Shown here piece by piece: positions 33,349 to 42,356 of a stretch of 64,000 nucleotides of DNA. The stretch's first letter is position 1. Every line of letters begins with the position of its first letter. The DNA is taken from positions 868,001 to 932,000 of the forward strand of contig JAEACG010000001.1 in NCBI GenBank assembly GCA_016401345.1, written 5' to 3'. Position numbers and translations under genes: made by a program. The stretch is from Fictibacillus nanhaiensis (GTDB lineage Bacteria; Bacillota; Bacilli; Bacillales; Fictibacillaceae). The notes under the pieces were generated by a model. The model was not told where the DNA came from. It saw only the letters and a list, made by a program, of their open reading frames with translations, and did no database searches.

Positions 33349-34113
33349 TCAGTCCATTATTGAACCGCACGTTACATTCATAACGGCACCCGTTATTGCG
33401 CTTGCTCGGTCAGAAGCAATAAATACTGCTGCATCTGCAACTTCCTTTAATTTTGGAAGACGTCCTAGTGCTGTTCCTTCCTCCATATACGCCTGAATAT
33501 CATTATAATCTGGAGTCCATGTTTCTGGAATAGCGTCTGATCTTATAGCTACGACACGAATGCCTTTTGAACCGAGCTCACCGGCTAAGCTCCTTGTAAA
33601 TCCTTCAATGGCTGAACATGCGGTCGCAAAACCTCCTGTTAAATGATAGGTTCGGTCTCTGCCTGACAATGCTGCAGTTGAAGCAGAGAGAGTTAGGATA
33701 ACCCCTGATTTTTGGTTGATCATATGCTTTGCCGCTGCAGTACTTGTTAGAAAATGAGTTTGGACACCTGTCAGAATAGGAGTCATAAAGTCTTCCTTTG
33801 ACATTTCAATTAGTGGAGTTCCTTGAAGGTCCCCACGTATTCCTATTGCATTAAAGGAAATATCTATTTGTCCCACATGTCGAACGATTCGATCCAGATG
33901 TCCTACTATTTCATTTTGATTCAGAGCATCTACTTTTGTAACTTTTGCTTTGCCTCCAGCATTTGTTATCTCATCTGCTACAATTTGAAGTGAATCCATA
34001 GATCTTCCTGCCAGAAATACAGAAGCTCCTTCTTCTGCAAAAGCGCGTGCAACAGCACCGCCAATTGCACCACCAGCACCATAAACGACTGCGATTTTGT
34101 TTTTCAACAACAT
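33349..34113 (-). CDS. Atypical short-chain dehydrogenase (SDR) lacking YxxxK
   Basis: A 254-residue Rossmann-fold protein. The cofactor loop YGAGGAIGGAVA (11-22) and NADP-type AGRS are normal. In classical SDRs the catalytic YxxxK lies ten residues before LTRSLA; here the matching stretch is FATAC (F162, C166) before GFTRSLAGEL, so tyrosine and lysine both appear replaced. A tyrosine a few residues earlier (TYHLTG) has no lysine partner. Start ATG 34113 is 9 bases after AAAGGAGG; the longer frame overlaps that site. It may be a divergent oxidoreductase with another mechanism or a non-catalytic binder. Confidence 0.78.
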   Translation of the reverse strand: MLLKNKIAVVYGAGGAIGGAVARAFAEEGASVFLAGRSMDSLQIVADEITNAGGKAKVTKVDALNQNEIVGHLDRIVRHVGQIDISFNAIGIRGDLQGTPLIEMSKEDFMTPILTGVQTHFLTSTAAAKHMINQKSGVILTLSASTAALSGRDRTYHLTGGFATACSAIEGFTRSLAGELGSKGIRVVAIRSDAIPETWTPDYNDIQAYMEEGTALGRLPKLKEVADAAVFIASDRASAITGAVMNVTCGSIMD

Positions 34114-34197
34114 CTTCAGTCCTCCTTTTTTCATTCTTTCAATCAGTATTGCACCTAAACCGAAACTTTCATTCTTGTTATCCTCATTTCATTCAAT

Positions 34198-34232
34198 AAA
34201 AAAAGTACATCCTCCTCCTTGGAGAATGTACT
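34198..34232 (-). terminator. Terminator after DinB-like gene
   Basis: AGTACAT-CCTCC pairs with GGAG-AATGTACT; T7 follows on the minus strand. Confidence 0.8.
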
Positions 34233-34246
34233 GACCGTTATCTATT

Positions 34247-34735
34247 TTAAAGACTTAACTTTTCTTTCACTTCTTTAATTTGAAGGATATGTCGTTGTTC
34301 ATGGTAGGCCACAAATGGAATCCATTGTTTTAAACTTATGTCACCGAAGATAGGATGGGGATAGCCTTTTGCTTCTAAATCTTTTGCATCAGCAGTCTTC
34401 TCGATATCTAGTAAATTTTTATGCGTCGCAGCCAATTTCATTTTTAGCTCTTCAATAGATGCATATTCTGAAGTTGGCACTGCAAATTCTGGAGCATCTA
34501 CCTTAATATCTCTATTGATTGTTGCTTCGATTGGCTTCTTGTCTGCGTTTACCACTTTACCATTTTGGAGTTGATGGTTAATGTTTCTTGCGATTCCACC
34601 TTCCATTAAATATAGATGTTCCAAAATTTGCTTAATGGACCATTCATTTTCCGAAGGTTTTTGATTTAGATTTTCGTCATTTATTCCTTCCACTTCTGCA
34701 AACAAATCTTGGCGTATCTTATCATTAATTAGCAT
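34247..34735 (-). CDS. DinB-family protein
   Basis: A 162-residue four-helix-bundle protein. The first helix has KPSENEWSIKQILEHLYLMEGG, where the histidine is the first metal ligand, and the last has YHEQRHILQIKEV with the paired histidines of DinB/YfiT metal sites. Many members bind divalent metals; bacillithiol S-transferases are in the same superfamily. Reaction unknown. ATG 34735 lies 9 bases after AAAGGTGAT; the longer frame from 34795 has no site. Confidence 0.78.
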   Translation of the reverse strand: MLINDKIRQDLFAEVEGINDENLNQKPSENEWSIKQILEHLYLMEGGIARNINHQLQNGKVVNADKKPIEATINRDIKVDAPEFAVPTSEYASIEELKMKLAATHKNLLDIEKTADAKDLEAKGYPHPIFGDISLKQWIPFVAYHEQRHILQIKEVKEKLSL

Positions 34736-34919
34736 CTCATCATCACCTTTAATGTATATGACTTGTCCTCGTAGTGTAGCATAATCAACTGCCATAATTC
34801 TCGTTTGAGAACTTTATCTAATCGTTTATCTAATAGATTCCTAATCATTTCAATACTTGTTCCGATATAACAAAGGGTTCTTGATGAAATAAATTTAATT
34901 ATTATAGGAGTCACGTTTT

Positions 34920-36548
34920 ATGTCTATCAAAATTCAAACGTATCTGTCCGTGAGCATCTCATTGATCATATTAGCCACATCATTATTTCTTAGTATCTTT
35001 ATCAGTGATAAATCTAGCGAATTATTAGAAAAAGAAATAGGTAATTCTTTAGCTTCTTCAGCTTTTCAACTATCCCACAACCTTGATTCTTTTATGTGGT
35101 CCAGATACCAGGAACTACAAGTTTTGAGTGAACAGGAAGTTCTGAAAGACCCAAGAAGAATAAATGAAGCACAATTTCTGATCGATCAGCTTCAAAATAA
35201 AATTCCCTCCTTCTCTTGGGTTGGAATAACGAATCAACAAGGAGTCATTCAAGCTTCAACAAAGAAACTTCTCATCAACCAAGATATATCTGCTCGTCCC
35301 GTTTTTCAAAAAGCAACTGAACAGCCTTTTATCGGTGATGTACATGATGCCCTTTTGTTATCCAAACTGATTCCAACCAAGGATGGTTCACCTTTACAAT
35401 TAGTTGATATCAGTACACCATTAACAGATAAAAATGGTGTTTTCCAAGGTGTGTTAGCCGCCCATCTCAGCTGGGAGTGGTCTAAAGAAGTGGAAGCTGC
35501 GATTCTAAAGCCCATTAAAGAGCAGAAAAAAGATGTGGAAGTGTACATAATCAGTAAAGAAGATACAGTATTATTAGGCCATAAAAATGATCTAGGTAAA
35601 AAAATAAAGATAAGTGATCTCGATAATAAAGGAAAGAGAAACGAGTGGAATTTTGTACGTTGGCCAGATGGAAAAGAGTATGTGACAGGCTATGCTTTTG
35701 GCGACGGATATCAAAATTATCCAGGATTAGGCTGGACGGTTGTCATTCGTCAATCAGAACAAGCGGCTTATGCATCCGTCCAATATCTGCAAACATTCAT
35801 TTTAGTCTGTGGTATTGTGATTTCTCTACTTATGGCTGTAATAGGATGGTTTATCACTAAGAGAGTTTCTCGTCCTCTTTTTGACTTGGCTATTTCTGCT
35901 GACAAGTTGAAAGATGGTGAGATCGTAGAGATTCCTTTGTTGCGAGGAATCAAAGATATAGAAGTTCTAAGTTCTTCTTTTAGAAGCTTAATCTCATCAT
36001 TAAAACAAACAGAAAAACAGTTAGACAAGATGGAGAACATGGCACATACCGACTTTCTGACAAGTATGCCGAATCGGTTAGCTCTTTTAGAGTACATGAA
36101 TTCAGTTCGCTTTGATTGTTCTAATGGTAGCTATGGGGTGCTTTATTTGGACCTGGACGGTTTTAAATCAATCAATGATTCACATGGACATCATGCAGGA
36201 GATCTACTTTTAATAGAAGTTGGTAAGCGTATCATTGATTCATTAATAAAGAAGGAACATTTTGCAGCACGTTTGGGTGGAGATGAATTTGTAGTTGTAC
36301 TTCCGATTCAGGAGAATTATCTGAATGAAATAACCGAGATCTCACAATTCCTCATAGACACTCTTAACCGACCATTTTTTATTCAGGAACATTCTATAAA
36401 AATTGGATGCAGCATGGGATCAGCAGAATGGGTAGCTCAGGACGTTTCACCACAAACCATACTTGAATATGCAGATGAGGCATTATACGTTTCAAAGAAC
36501 ACAGGCAAGAATAAGTTGAGTTTTTACCCATTTCGAAAAACATCATAA
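34920..36548 (+). CDS. Membrane diguanylate cyclase with dCache-type sensor
   Basis: A 542-residue GGDEF protein. Membrane segments at about 8-28 and 292-312 bracket an extracellular Cache-like domain (VGITNQQGVIQAST; DISTPLTDKNGVFQGVL). A HAMP-like linker runs to about 365, then the GGDEF domain with RLGGDEFVVVL (GGDEF at 453-457). The intact GGDEF predicts cyclic-di-GMP synthesis; no RxxD inhibitory site sits five residues before it. Ligand unknown; Cache domains often bind amino acids or carboxylates. Monocistronic, with a terminator at its end. Confidence 0.9.
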   Translation: MSIKIQTYLSVSISLIILATSLFLSIFISDKSSELLEKEIGNSLASSAFQLSHNLDSFMWSRYQELQVLSEQEVLKDPRRINEAQFLIDQLQNKIPSFSWVGITNQQGVIQASTKKLLINQDISARPVFQKATEQPFIGDVHDALLLSKLIPTKDGSPLQLVDISTPLTDKNGVFQGVLAAHLSWEWSKEVEAAILKPIKEQKKDVEVYIISKEDTVLLGHKNDLGKKIKISDLDNKGKRNEWNFVRWPDGKEYVTGYAFGDGYQNYPGLGWTVVIRQSEQAAYASVQYLQTFILVCGIVISLLMAVIGWFITKRVSRPLFDLAISADKLKDGEIVEIPLLRGIKDIEVLSSSFRSLISSLKQTEKQLDKMENMAHTDFLTSMPNRLALLEYMNSVRFDCSNGSYGVLYLDLDGFKSINDSHGHHAGDLLLIEVGKRIIDSLIKKEHFAARLGGDEFVVVLPIQENYLNEITEISQFLIDTLNRPFFIQEHSIKIGCSMGSAEWVAQDVSPQTILEYADEALYVSKNTGKNKLSFYPFRKTS

Positions 36549-36565
36549 AATTGCTTCAAATAAAG

Positions 36566-36600
36566 AAAGCATCCGAATGAAGACATCCGGATGCTTTTTG
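36566..36600. terminator. Terminator between GGDEF and aldehyde dehydrogenase genes
   Basis: AAGCATCCG and CGGATGCTT form the stem around an 8- to 10-base loop, followed by T5 on the plus strand and A-rich sequence on the other side. Confidence 0.85.
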
Positions 36601-36607
36601 TACTTAT

Positions 36608-38092
36608 TTACTTTAATTGGCTAATGAAAGGTCCATAATTTCTTGGATTACGTTGCACAGATAACCATTTTAGAGTAGTGAATTCTTCTAACACCCACTC
36701 ACCATTAAATCGACCAAGTCCTGAATCTTTTTCTCCACCAAATGGCATGTGAGGTTCATCGTTAACAGATTGGTCATTGATGTGAATCATACCTGTATGA
36801 ATGTCATGAGCTATGTCTGTTGCATGTTCAATGTTTTTAGAGTGAACGGCTCCGCTCAGTCCGTACGGATAAGCATTTGCCATTTGAACAACGTCTTCAT
36901 CCTTTTCAAACGGAATAAGAATAGCTACTGGTCCAAAAATTTCATTCTTCGCTAAAGGCATTTCGTTATTCACATCTGTTATTACAGTAGGTTCTAAAAC
37001 ATTTCCGTCGGCATCTCCACCAATACGAATCTTCGCACCCTGTGAAACACTCGCTTCAATATCTTTTAAGATTCGATCAACTTGGTCTCTATTGATTAAT
37101 GGACCAACGTTCGTATCTTTTTTGGACGGGTCACCAAATTTTAGATTTTTTGCACGTTGAACAAAGGTTTCTGCAAATTCTTCATAAATATCTTGATGAA
37201 CAAAGATACGATTGATCGCCATACATATTTGCCCTTGGTGATAGAACTTTCCAAACAGGGCTGAATCTACGGCTTGATCAATGTCTGCTTCTTTTAACGC
37301 GATAAATACGTTATTACCGCCTAATTCAAGAGCAGATTTCTTTAAGTTCTTACCAGCAAGTTCACCGATGTGTCTGCCGACTTCCGTTGAACCTGTAAAC
37401 GAGATCAGACGCGGAGTTGGATGTGTAACAATTTCATCCCCAATTTCTGAACCGCGTCCTACAATAACGTTTATCAGACCTTTTGGAAGGCCAGCCGCTT
37501 CAAAAATACTCGCAAAGATTAATCCACCTGTTACCGGTGTGTCTGTAGCTGGTTTAATTACGACAGCATTTCCAGTCGCGATAGCAGGTGCGATGGATCG
37601 AATAGCCAGATGGAACGGAAAATTCCAAGGACTGATAATTCCAATTACACCTAATGGATTACGGTACACTCTATTTTCCTTCCCTGCTGTTTGTGATGGA
37701 AGAATCTTTCCTTCCATACGATAAGGATATGTTGTTGATTCTTTTAAAATATTGATAGATGCCCGAAATTCTGAGATAGCTTTCATATACGTTGAGCCTG
37801 ATTCTTTGATGATCCAATCAATAATAAGCTCCTCATTCTCTTGCATAACGTCAGCTACTTTTTCTAAAACAGCACGCTTGTTTTGTGGAAGTTCGTTTGC
37901 CCATTCAGCTTGAGCAATTCTCGCCGCTTCATAAGCTTCGTCCAAGTCTTCTTTCGTCGCAGCTTGAATCGTAACAAGCTCCTCATCTGTGAACGGATTT
38001 GTGTTTTTCATGAAGCTATCACTGCTTCCTTTTCTCCATTCGCCGTTAATATATATATTTGAAAAATCGGTGTTCATTTTATTCATCTTCAT
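36608..38092 (-). CDS. NAD(P)-dependent aldehyde dehydrogenase
   Basis: A 494-residue ALDH-superfamily enzyme. The general-base glutamate is in ALELGGNN (about residue 256) and the nucleophilic cysteine in GQICMAINR (about 290); the NAD-site PWNFPFH and FTGSTEVGRHIG are intact. It resembles the B. subtilis YcbD/YwdH and benzaldehyde/vanillin dehydrogenase group rather than betaine or succinate-semialdehyde enzymes, but the substrate cannot be fixed. AAAGGAG precedes; ATG 38092 and ATG 38086 are both possible, and GTG 38098 is too near. Confidence 0.88.
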   Translation of the reverse strand: MKMNKMNTDFSNIYINGEWRKGSSDSFMKNTNPFTDEELVTIQAATKEDLDEAYEAARIAQAEWANELPQNKRAVLEKVADVMQENEELIIDWIIKESGSTYMKAISEFRASINILKESTTYPYRMEGKILPSQTAGKENRVYRNPLGVIGIISPWNFPFHLAIRSIAPAIATGNAVVIKPATDTPVTGGLIFASIFEAAGLPKGLINVIVGRGSEIGDEIVTHPTPRLISFTGSTEVGRHIGELAGKNLKKSALELGGNNVFIALKEADIDQAVDSALFGKFYHQGQICMAINRIFVHQDIYEEFAETFVQRAKNLKFGDPSKKDTNVGPLINRDQVDRILKDIEASVSQGAKIRIGGDADGNVLEPTVITDVNNEMPLAKNEIFGPVAILIPFEKDEDVVQMANAYPYGLSGAVHSKNIEHATDIAHDIHTGMIHINDQSVNDEPHMPFGGEKDSGLGRFNGEWVLEEFTTLKWLSVQRNPRNYGPFISQLK

Positions 38093-38436
38093 TTCCACTC
38101 CTTTTACTTACAAAAGATTAGTTAAGACCTTACTCCTATTTTTAGACGATGTAAATCAATCTGCTTATTACTTTACCCAAATACATATAGATACTACACA
38201 TGATTAGTTGAACTAAAGTGTTTTACGGTACGTGCTTTTATATTTGTTACACGTTCTCCGATAAAAGGAGTGTAATCACCTAAGAATTATTTTGAGCACC
38301 GGTAAACACTTAACTTTCACTGATAATGTTAACCTATTCACCTGAGATCAAGGCACCTTCACCTGTAAATATACTGTTTAATGTTGCAGGCGTACTCAGC
38401 TACTACATTCTGGTCCTAATTCTTAAAGAAAAAGAA
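38093..38436. other. Gene-poor 340-base stretch
   Basis: No supported gene. A plus-strand frame from ATG 38326 (58 codons, one hydrophobic segment, SYYILVLIL) runs through the following terminator stem and has no ribosome site; I do not call it. No convincing promoter for the aldehyde dehydrogenase was found by eye. Confidence 0.5.
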
Positions 38437-38487
38437 AAAACCGACACTAAATTGGGTATTAATCGTACCCAATTTAGTGTCGGTTTT
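38437..38487. terminator. Very long bidirectional terminator after the EmrB-like pump
   Basis: A perfect 22-bp stem: the left arm 38437-38458 begins AAAACCGACACTAAATTGGG, and the right arm 38466-38487 is its exact complement. The loop is 7 bases. A-run and T-run flank it. It sits 12 bases past the stop of the pump gene. Confidence 0.9.
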
Positions 38488-38498
38488 ATAAGTATATT

Positions 38499-40019
38499 TT
38501 AAGCTGTAACTGACTTAGTTGATGTTTTGTTACCTTTTTCAATCTTATTTACTGCTTCAGCACTTGTATCTACGCGTTTAACGAAAAAGGCTAGCACTAA
38601 AGCAACAATGTTGATTCCAAATGCAACAAAAAATGAGTATTGAATACCTGACAGAAGAGCCTGTTGTGTTAAAGCAGCGGTTGAGGCTTCGGTAATCGTC
38701 GCTGGATCTACTCCGCTCATTAAGCTTTCTGCCTCTGTTTTTGTAACAGTGTTCATAATCGTAACAAGGATTGCTGTACCGATTGAACCTGAAACTTGCT
38801 GTGCTGTATTATTAACGGCTGTACCGTGCGGATTTAAGCTCGTTGGAAGCTGATTAAGACCATTCGTCATAATCGGCATCATGACCATTGATAATCCAAA
38901 CATGCGCATGGAATAGATCAGTATGATGTAAGAATAAGCCGAATCAGCTTGTAAGTGAGCGAGCATATAAGTTGATACCGCAGTGATTGAAAGTCCGACA
39001 ACCGCTAAAGCACGAGGTCCAAATTTATCAAAAAGTTTACCAGTAATCGGAGACATGATACCCATAATGATTGCTCCAGGCAGCATCATCAACCCTGAAT
39101 CTAACGGCGATATGCCTCGCACGCTTTGGACGTAAGCTGGTGTTAAAATCATGCCTGAAAACATGGCAACCGCATTAACAATCGCAATTACAGATGCAAG
39201 GGCAAACATTGGATACTTATATACTCGAATGTTCAACAACGGTTCATCTAACTTCAATTGTCTCAGGATAAAGATAACCAACGCAATTCCACCAATAATC
39301 AGTGTCGATAGAACTACTGTATCCGTCCATCCGTCCGAACTTGCCGTGCTACATCCGTATAGAATACCTCCAAAACCGATGCTAGATAATACGAGAGAAA
39401 GATAATCCAACGAAACATTTTTGTTCTGCTTCATCACGTTTTCAAGCTTCCACACTGCAAATAATAAACTTAGGATAGCTAGAGGCAGAATCATTTCAAA
39501 AAGGAGACGCCAGTCGTAATATTCTACGATATACCCTGACAATGTTGGTCCGATCGCAGGAGCTGTAATCATGACCAACCCGAAAATCCCCATGGCAATA
39601 CCTCGTTTTTCGCGTGGAAAACTAACGAGCATAACGTTCATTAGGATTGGTCCCATCACAGATGAACCTACAGCTTGCACCATTCGTCCAGTTAATAACA
39701 AACCAAAGTTAGGAGCAAAAGCCGATAGCGCTGTACCGATTGTAAAGATAGCCATCGCTGTAATAAATAACATTCTATTTGAGAATCGAGTGATTAAAAA
39801 TGCCGAAGCAGGTATCAAAACACCGCTCACTAGCATGAATCCGGTTACCAACCATTGAACGGTCGAATAGTCTTTAACATTTAAATCCACCATGATGGTA
39901 GGCAATGCTACGTTCAGCAATGAATTATTTAAGAAAGCTACGAACGCTCCAACGAACAAGATCGCAAGCATCAAATAGGGCGGTTTTTTATGTTGTAAAG
40001 TGGAATCTGTATTCCCCAT
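38499..40019 (-). CDS. MFS drug pump, EmrB/QacA (DHA2) family
   Basis: A 506-residue exporter with fourteen hydrophobic segments. NNSLLNVALPTIMVDL (about 30-45) is the DHA2 motif in helix 1, and GRMVQAVGSSVMGPILM is the conserved loop and motif C region (about 110-126). It resembles Bacillus Mdr/LmrB-like multidrug pumps. It is divergent from a TetR repressor gene, and two TetR-type operators sit over its upstream region, so substrate-induced derepression is likely. Its substrate is unknown. Confidence 0.9.
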   Translation of the reverse strand: MGNTDSTLQHKKPPYLMLAILFVGAFVAFLNNSLLNVALPTIMVDLNVKDYSTVQWLVTGFMLVSGVLIPASAFLITRFSNRMLFITAMAIFTIGTALSAFAPNFGLLLTGRMVQAVGSSVMGPILMNVMLVSFPREKRGIAMGIFGLVMITAPAIGPTLSGYIVEYYDWRLLFEMILPLAILSLLFAVWKLENVMKQNKNVSLDYLSLVLSSIGFGGILYGCSTASSDGWTDTVVLSTLIIGGIALVIFILRQLKLDEPLLNIRVYKYPMFALASVIAIVNAVAMFSGMILTPAYVQSVRGISPLDSGLMMLPGAIIMGIMSPITGKLFDKFGPRALAVVGLSITAVSTYMLAHLQADSAYSYIILIYSMRMFGLSMVMMPIMTNGLNQLPTSLNPHGTAVNNTAQQVSGSIGTAILVTIMNTVTKTEAESLMSGVDPATITEASTAALTQQALLSGIQYSFFVAFGINIVALVLAFFVKRVDTSAEAVNKIEKGNKTSTKSVTA

Positions 40020-40063
40020 GTCATTTCTCCTCTGTATTAAAATAATTACTTAACTTTATTAAG

Positions 40064-40113
40064 TTTATACCCTCAGTATAAAAATATCAACTATTTTATA
40101 CCGTCAGTCTAAA
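40064..40113. promoter_or_regulatory. Two TetR-type operators, 31 bp apart
   Basis: TTTATAC-CCTCA-GTATAAA (40064-40082) is a perfect 7-5-7 palindrome, and TTTATAC-CGTCA-GTCTAAA (40095-40113) is a copy with one mismatch. Centre spacing is 31 bp, close to three helical turns. They lie between the pump gene and the divergent tetR gene and are probably bound by its product. Confidence 0.75.
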
Positions 40114-40176
40114 AGCGTTGTGTTTCCATCTGAAGAAATTTATACTAGCTATAAGGGTTGGACTTAGGAGGAACAA

Positions 40177-41052
40177 ATGAATAACAGGAAAAGAAAAGTT
40201 GCTGACACCGCTTTAAAGCTTTTTATAGAAAAAGGTATTCAGCAGACTTCTATACAGGAAATCATTGATAAAGCCAATATATCTAAAGGTACGTTCTATA
40301 ACTATTTCTCATCAAAGAGTGACTGTATTGCAGATATATTAGAATTTTTACGCTATGACGCCAGTCAACAGCGAATAGCCGTTCAGATTGGTAAGGATAC
40401 AGGCGATCGGGATGTTTTCATCGAACAAATTGTAATCATTATGCGATTAAACCAGGAAAGAAACCTTCAGCCACTTTTTGAAGCGATTCTATCTTCTAAT
40501 GAAGCTGACCTCAAAAAACTCGTTATGCAGCACCGGTTATACGAGATGGAATGGATATCCGATCGATTTATTGAGATCTTAGGCGACGAAGTTCGGGAGC
40601 ATGTTTTTGAAGCTACCATCCTGTTCTTCGGAATGATGCACCATATGTTGTTTACATTAAAAATTACAAATACGACATACTCATTAGAGCATGTCGTTGA
40701 TACACTTCTTTCTTATATTGAATTGATCGTACCGAAGATGATGACGAACGAATCTGTTCTCATCCCTCTTTCAGCTATTGATTTACTTCGTACAAATGCA
40801 AATAAAAAACAAGTTAAAATAGATGACATTCTATCACTCGCTGATCAACTACAGCAGGATTATACCTTTACAGAAGAACAGCAAGACCTTTTTGATGCGA
40901 TTATGAGTGAACTTCAACGTGAGCGTATTCGTAAGATTGTTCTTCAGCCATTATTGAAGCCATTTCAAAAGTGCTTTGAAGAATCACCTATTTCTTCTCA
41001 AGCCCAAAAGTTTACTAATTTGGTATGGTACTTTTTAAGAAATTTAGGTTAA
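40177..41052 (+). CDS. TetR-family repressor
   Basis: A 291-residue regulator. The N-terminal helix-turn-helix reads AALKLFIEKGIQQTSIQEIIDKANISKGTFYNYFSSK in the usual TetR order (residues about 10-46; here ADTALKLF). The C-terminal domain is longer than average (about 240 residues), with a helical extension (LQRERIRKIVLQPLL). AGGAGG lies 6 bases before ATG 40177. It is divergent from the DHA2 pump and presumably binds the twin operators between them. The ligand is unknown. Confidence 0.9.
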   Translation: MNNRKRKVADTALKLFIEKGIQQTSIQEIIDKANISKGTFYNYFSSKSDCIADILEFLRYDASQQRIAVQIGKDTGDRDVFIEQIVIIMRLNQERNLQPLFEAILSSNEADLKKLVMQHRLYEMEWISDRFIEILGDEVREHVFEATILFFGMMHHMLFTLKITNTTYSLEHVVDTLLSYIELIVPKMMTNESVLIPLSAIDLLRTNANKKQVKIDDILSLADQLQQDYTFTEEQQDLFDAIMSELQRERIRKIVLQPLLKPFQKCFEESPISSQAQKFTNLVWYFLRNLG

Positions 41053-41059
41053 AGAAGAA

Positions 41060-41100
41060 GGCTGGTCGGTGTATTCCTTCCGATCAGCAATTTTATGTTT
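41060..41100. terminator. Hairpin between tetR and LLM genes
   Basis: GCTGGTCGG pairs with CCGATCAGC (one G-T pair) around a 10-base loop. The T-tract after it is weak. Confidence 0.55.
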
Positions 41101-41195
41101 GCACAGGAGCCATACTGCGGACAGTCATGAGTGCAATGATTTTCAAAATATTTACACTTTAGAAAAATTTTCTTCAAGACTTTCTATATTACGAT

Positions 41196-42155
41196 TTAAA
41201 GTTTCAAAGCTGGAAAATGCGGTATCACTTCTTCACCAAGTTCTTGTATAACTTCCTTCGCAGGTCTTTCACTATCAAAAAGCGCAAAGAACAAGTGATT
41301 TACTCCAGATTTTTTATACACATGCAACAGCTCGATCAATGGATTGCGGCCAATTCTAAATCCTAAACGAATCGGTTTCGGAGCTTCATTAGGATTTTCT
41401 GCTAGATCAAGATGCATCGGCTGAGTGAATGGTTTGAACGTATCAGGATGATAACCCTCTAGTAATTCTCTCCATCTCTTGATCGTTACTTCTTGATATT
41501 TTGGACTACGAGGATAGTACATCCACCCATCTCCATGCTCTGCAAACCACTCCATTTCCTGTTGTGCATAGCCTGTAATAAATGTTGGAATTCGTTTTGT
41601 TGGCTTAGGTACAAGGTTCGATCCTTGCACGATTCCTCGAGATGAACGGATACTAGGATACTCTTTGTATAGCACCTCGTTAAGATATTGAAAAGCCTCC
41701 ACAAACGCTTCCCCTCTTGTTTCGTGCGCTACGCCTAATGCAGAAAAATCAGCACGCCTGTCACCTGAAGATACACCGAGTAATACACGTTCTGGGAACA
41801 ATTGATCCAATGTTGCGATCTCTTTTGCAACACGCAACGGATGCCTTAACGGTAAGACTGCAGCTGCTGTTCCTAGAGCGATTTCCTTCGTCTGACTTGC
41901 TAAATAAGTCATATAGATCATCATATCGTAAATCTGTCCTACCGCTGGATCTCCAAAATTCGGATCTTCCATCAGAACATCACGAAACCATAAACTTGTA
42001 AAACCTAATTGTTCAGCTAACTGCGACAGTTCAACTTGTTGTTCCATCGTCGGTGTGGCAAATCTATAATTTTCAAGAGGTATGTGTAACCCAAGTGTCA
42101 ATTCACCCTCTTTATACATTCGATTGTAAGAACGATGATACTTGAATGGATTCAT
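41196..42155 (-). CDS. LLM-class flavin-dependent oxidoreductase (BA3436-like)
   Basis: A 319-residue bacterial-luciferase-like monooxygenase. TLGLHIPLENY opens the barrel, LWFRDVL follows, GTAAAVLPLRHPLRVAKEIATLDQL (in pieces) is the classic LLM segment, and LLGVSSGDRRADF carries the flavin-phosphate region. It matches the BA3436 subgroup in style. It should use FMN or F420-like flavin; the substrate is unknown. ATG 42155 is 11 bases after AGGAGGG; the longer frame has no ribosome site. Two direct repeats sit about 80 to 110 bases upstream. Confidence 0.85.
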   Translation of the reverse strand: MNPFKYHRSYNRMYKEGELTLGLHIPLENYRFATPTMEQQVELSQLAEQLGFTSLWFRDVLMEDPNFGDPAVGQIYDMMIYMTYLASQTKEIALGTAAAVLPLRHPLRVAKEIATLDQLFPERVLLGVSSGDRRADFSALGVAHETRGEAFVEAFQYLNEVLYKEYPSIRSSRGIVQGSNLVPKPTKRIPTFITGYAQQEMEWFAEHGDGWMYYPRSPKYQEVTIKRWRELLEGYHPDTFKPFTQPMHLDLAENPNEAPKPIRLGFRIGRNPLIELLHVYKKSGVNHLFFALFDSERPAKEVIQELGEEVIPHFPALKL

Positions 42156-42233
42156 TGTTGGTCGTGCCCTCCTATGAAAAAAATTGTCGTTTATAATTGT
42201 AATCATACGCTCTTTAACCATGATTAAAAGTAC

Positions 42234-42265
42234 GCACTTTCAAGTACGATAGGCACTTTCAAGTA
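42234..42265. promoter_or_regulatory. Direct repeats GCACTTTCAAGTA upstream of the LLM gene
   Basis: Exact 13-bp copies at 42234-42246 and 42253-42265, 19 bp apart. The core ACTTTCAAGT is nearly palindromic. The HxlR-gene operator at 56057-56068 (CACTTTAAAGTG) has the same core, hinting at an HxlR-type regulator. Confidence 0.55.
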
Positions 42266-42297
42266 ACATTTGTTTATACAAACACACTTATAACAAA

Positions 42298-42345
42298 AAA
42301 AAGCCGACAGCAAAAAGGTATGTTAAAACCTTTTCGTGTCAACTT
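42298..42345 (-). terminator. Terminator after GNAT gene
   Basis: On the minus strand GTTGACA-CG-AAAAGGT pairs with ACCTTTT-TGC-TGTCGGC through G-U pairs, followed by T8. Confidence 0.7.
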
Positions 42346-42356
42346 TCATTAACATC

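Noticed and set aside
38326-38499. 58-codon plus-strand frame with a hydrophobic stretch
   Set aside because: It has no ribosome site and its second half is the perfect 22-bp terminator stem.
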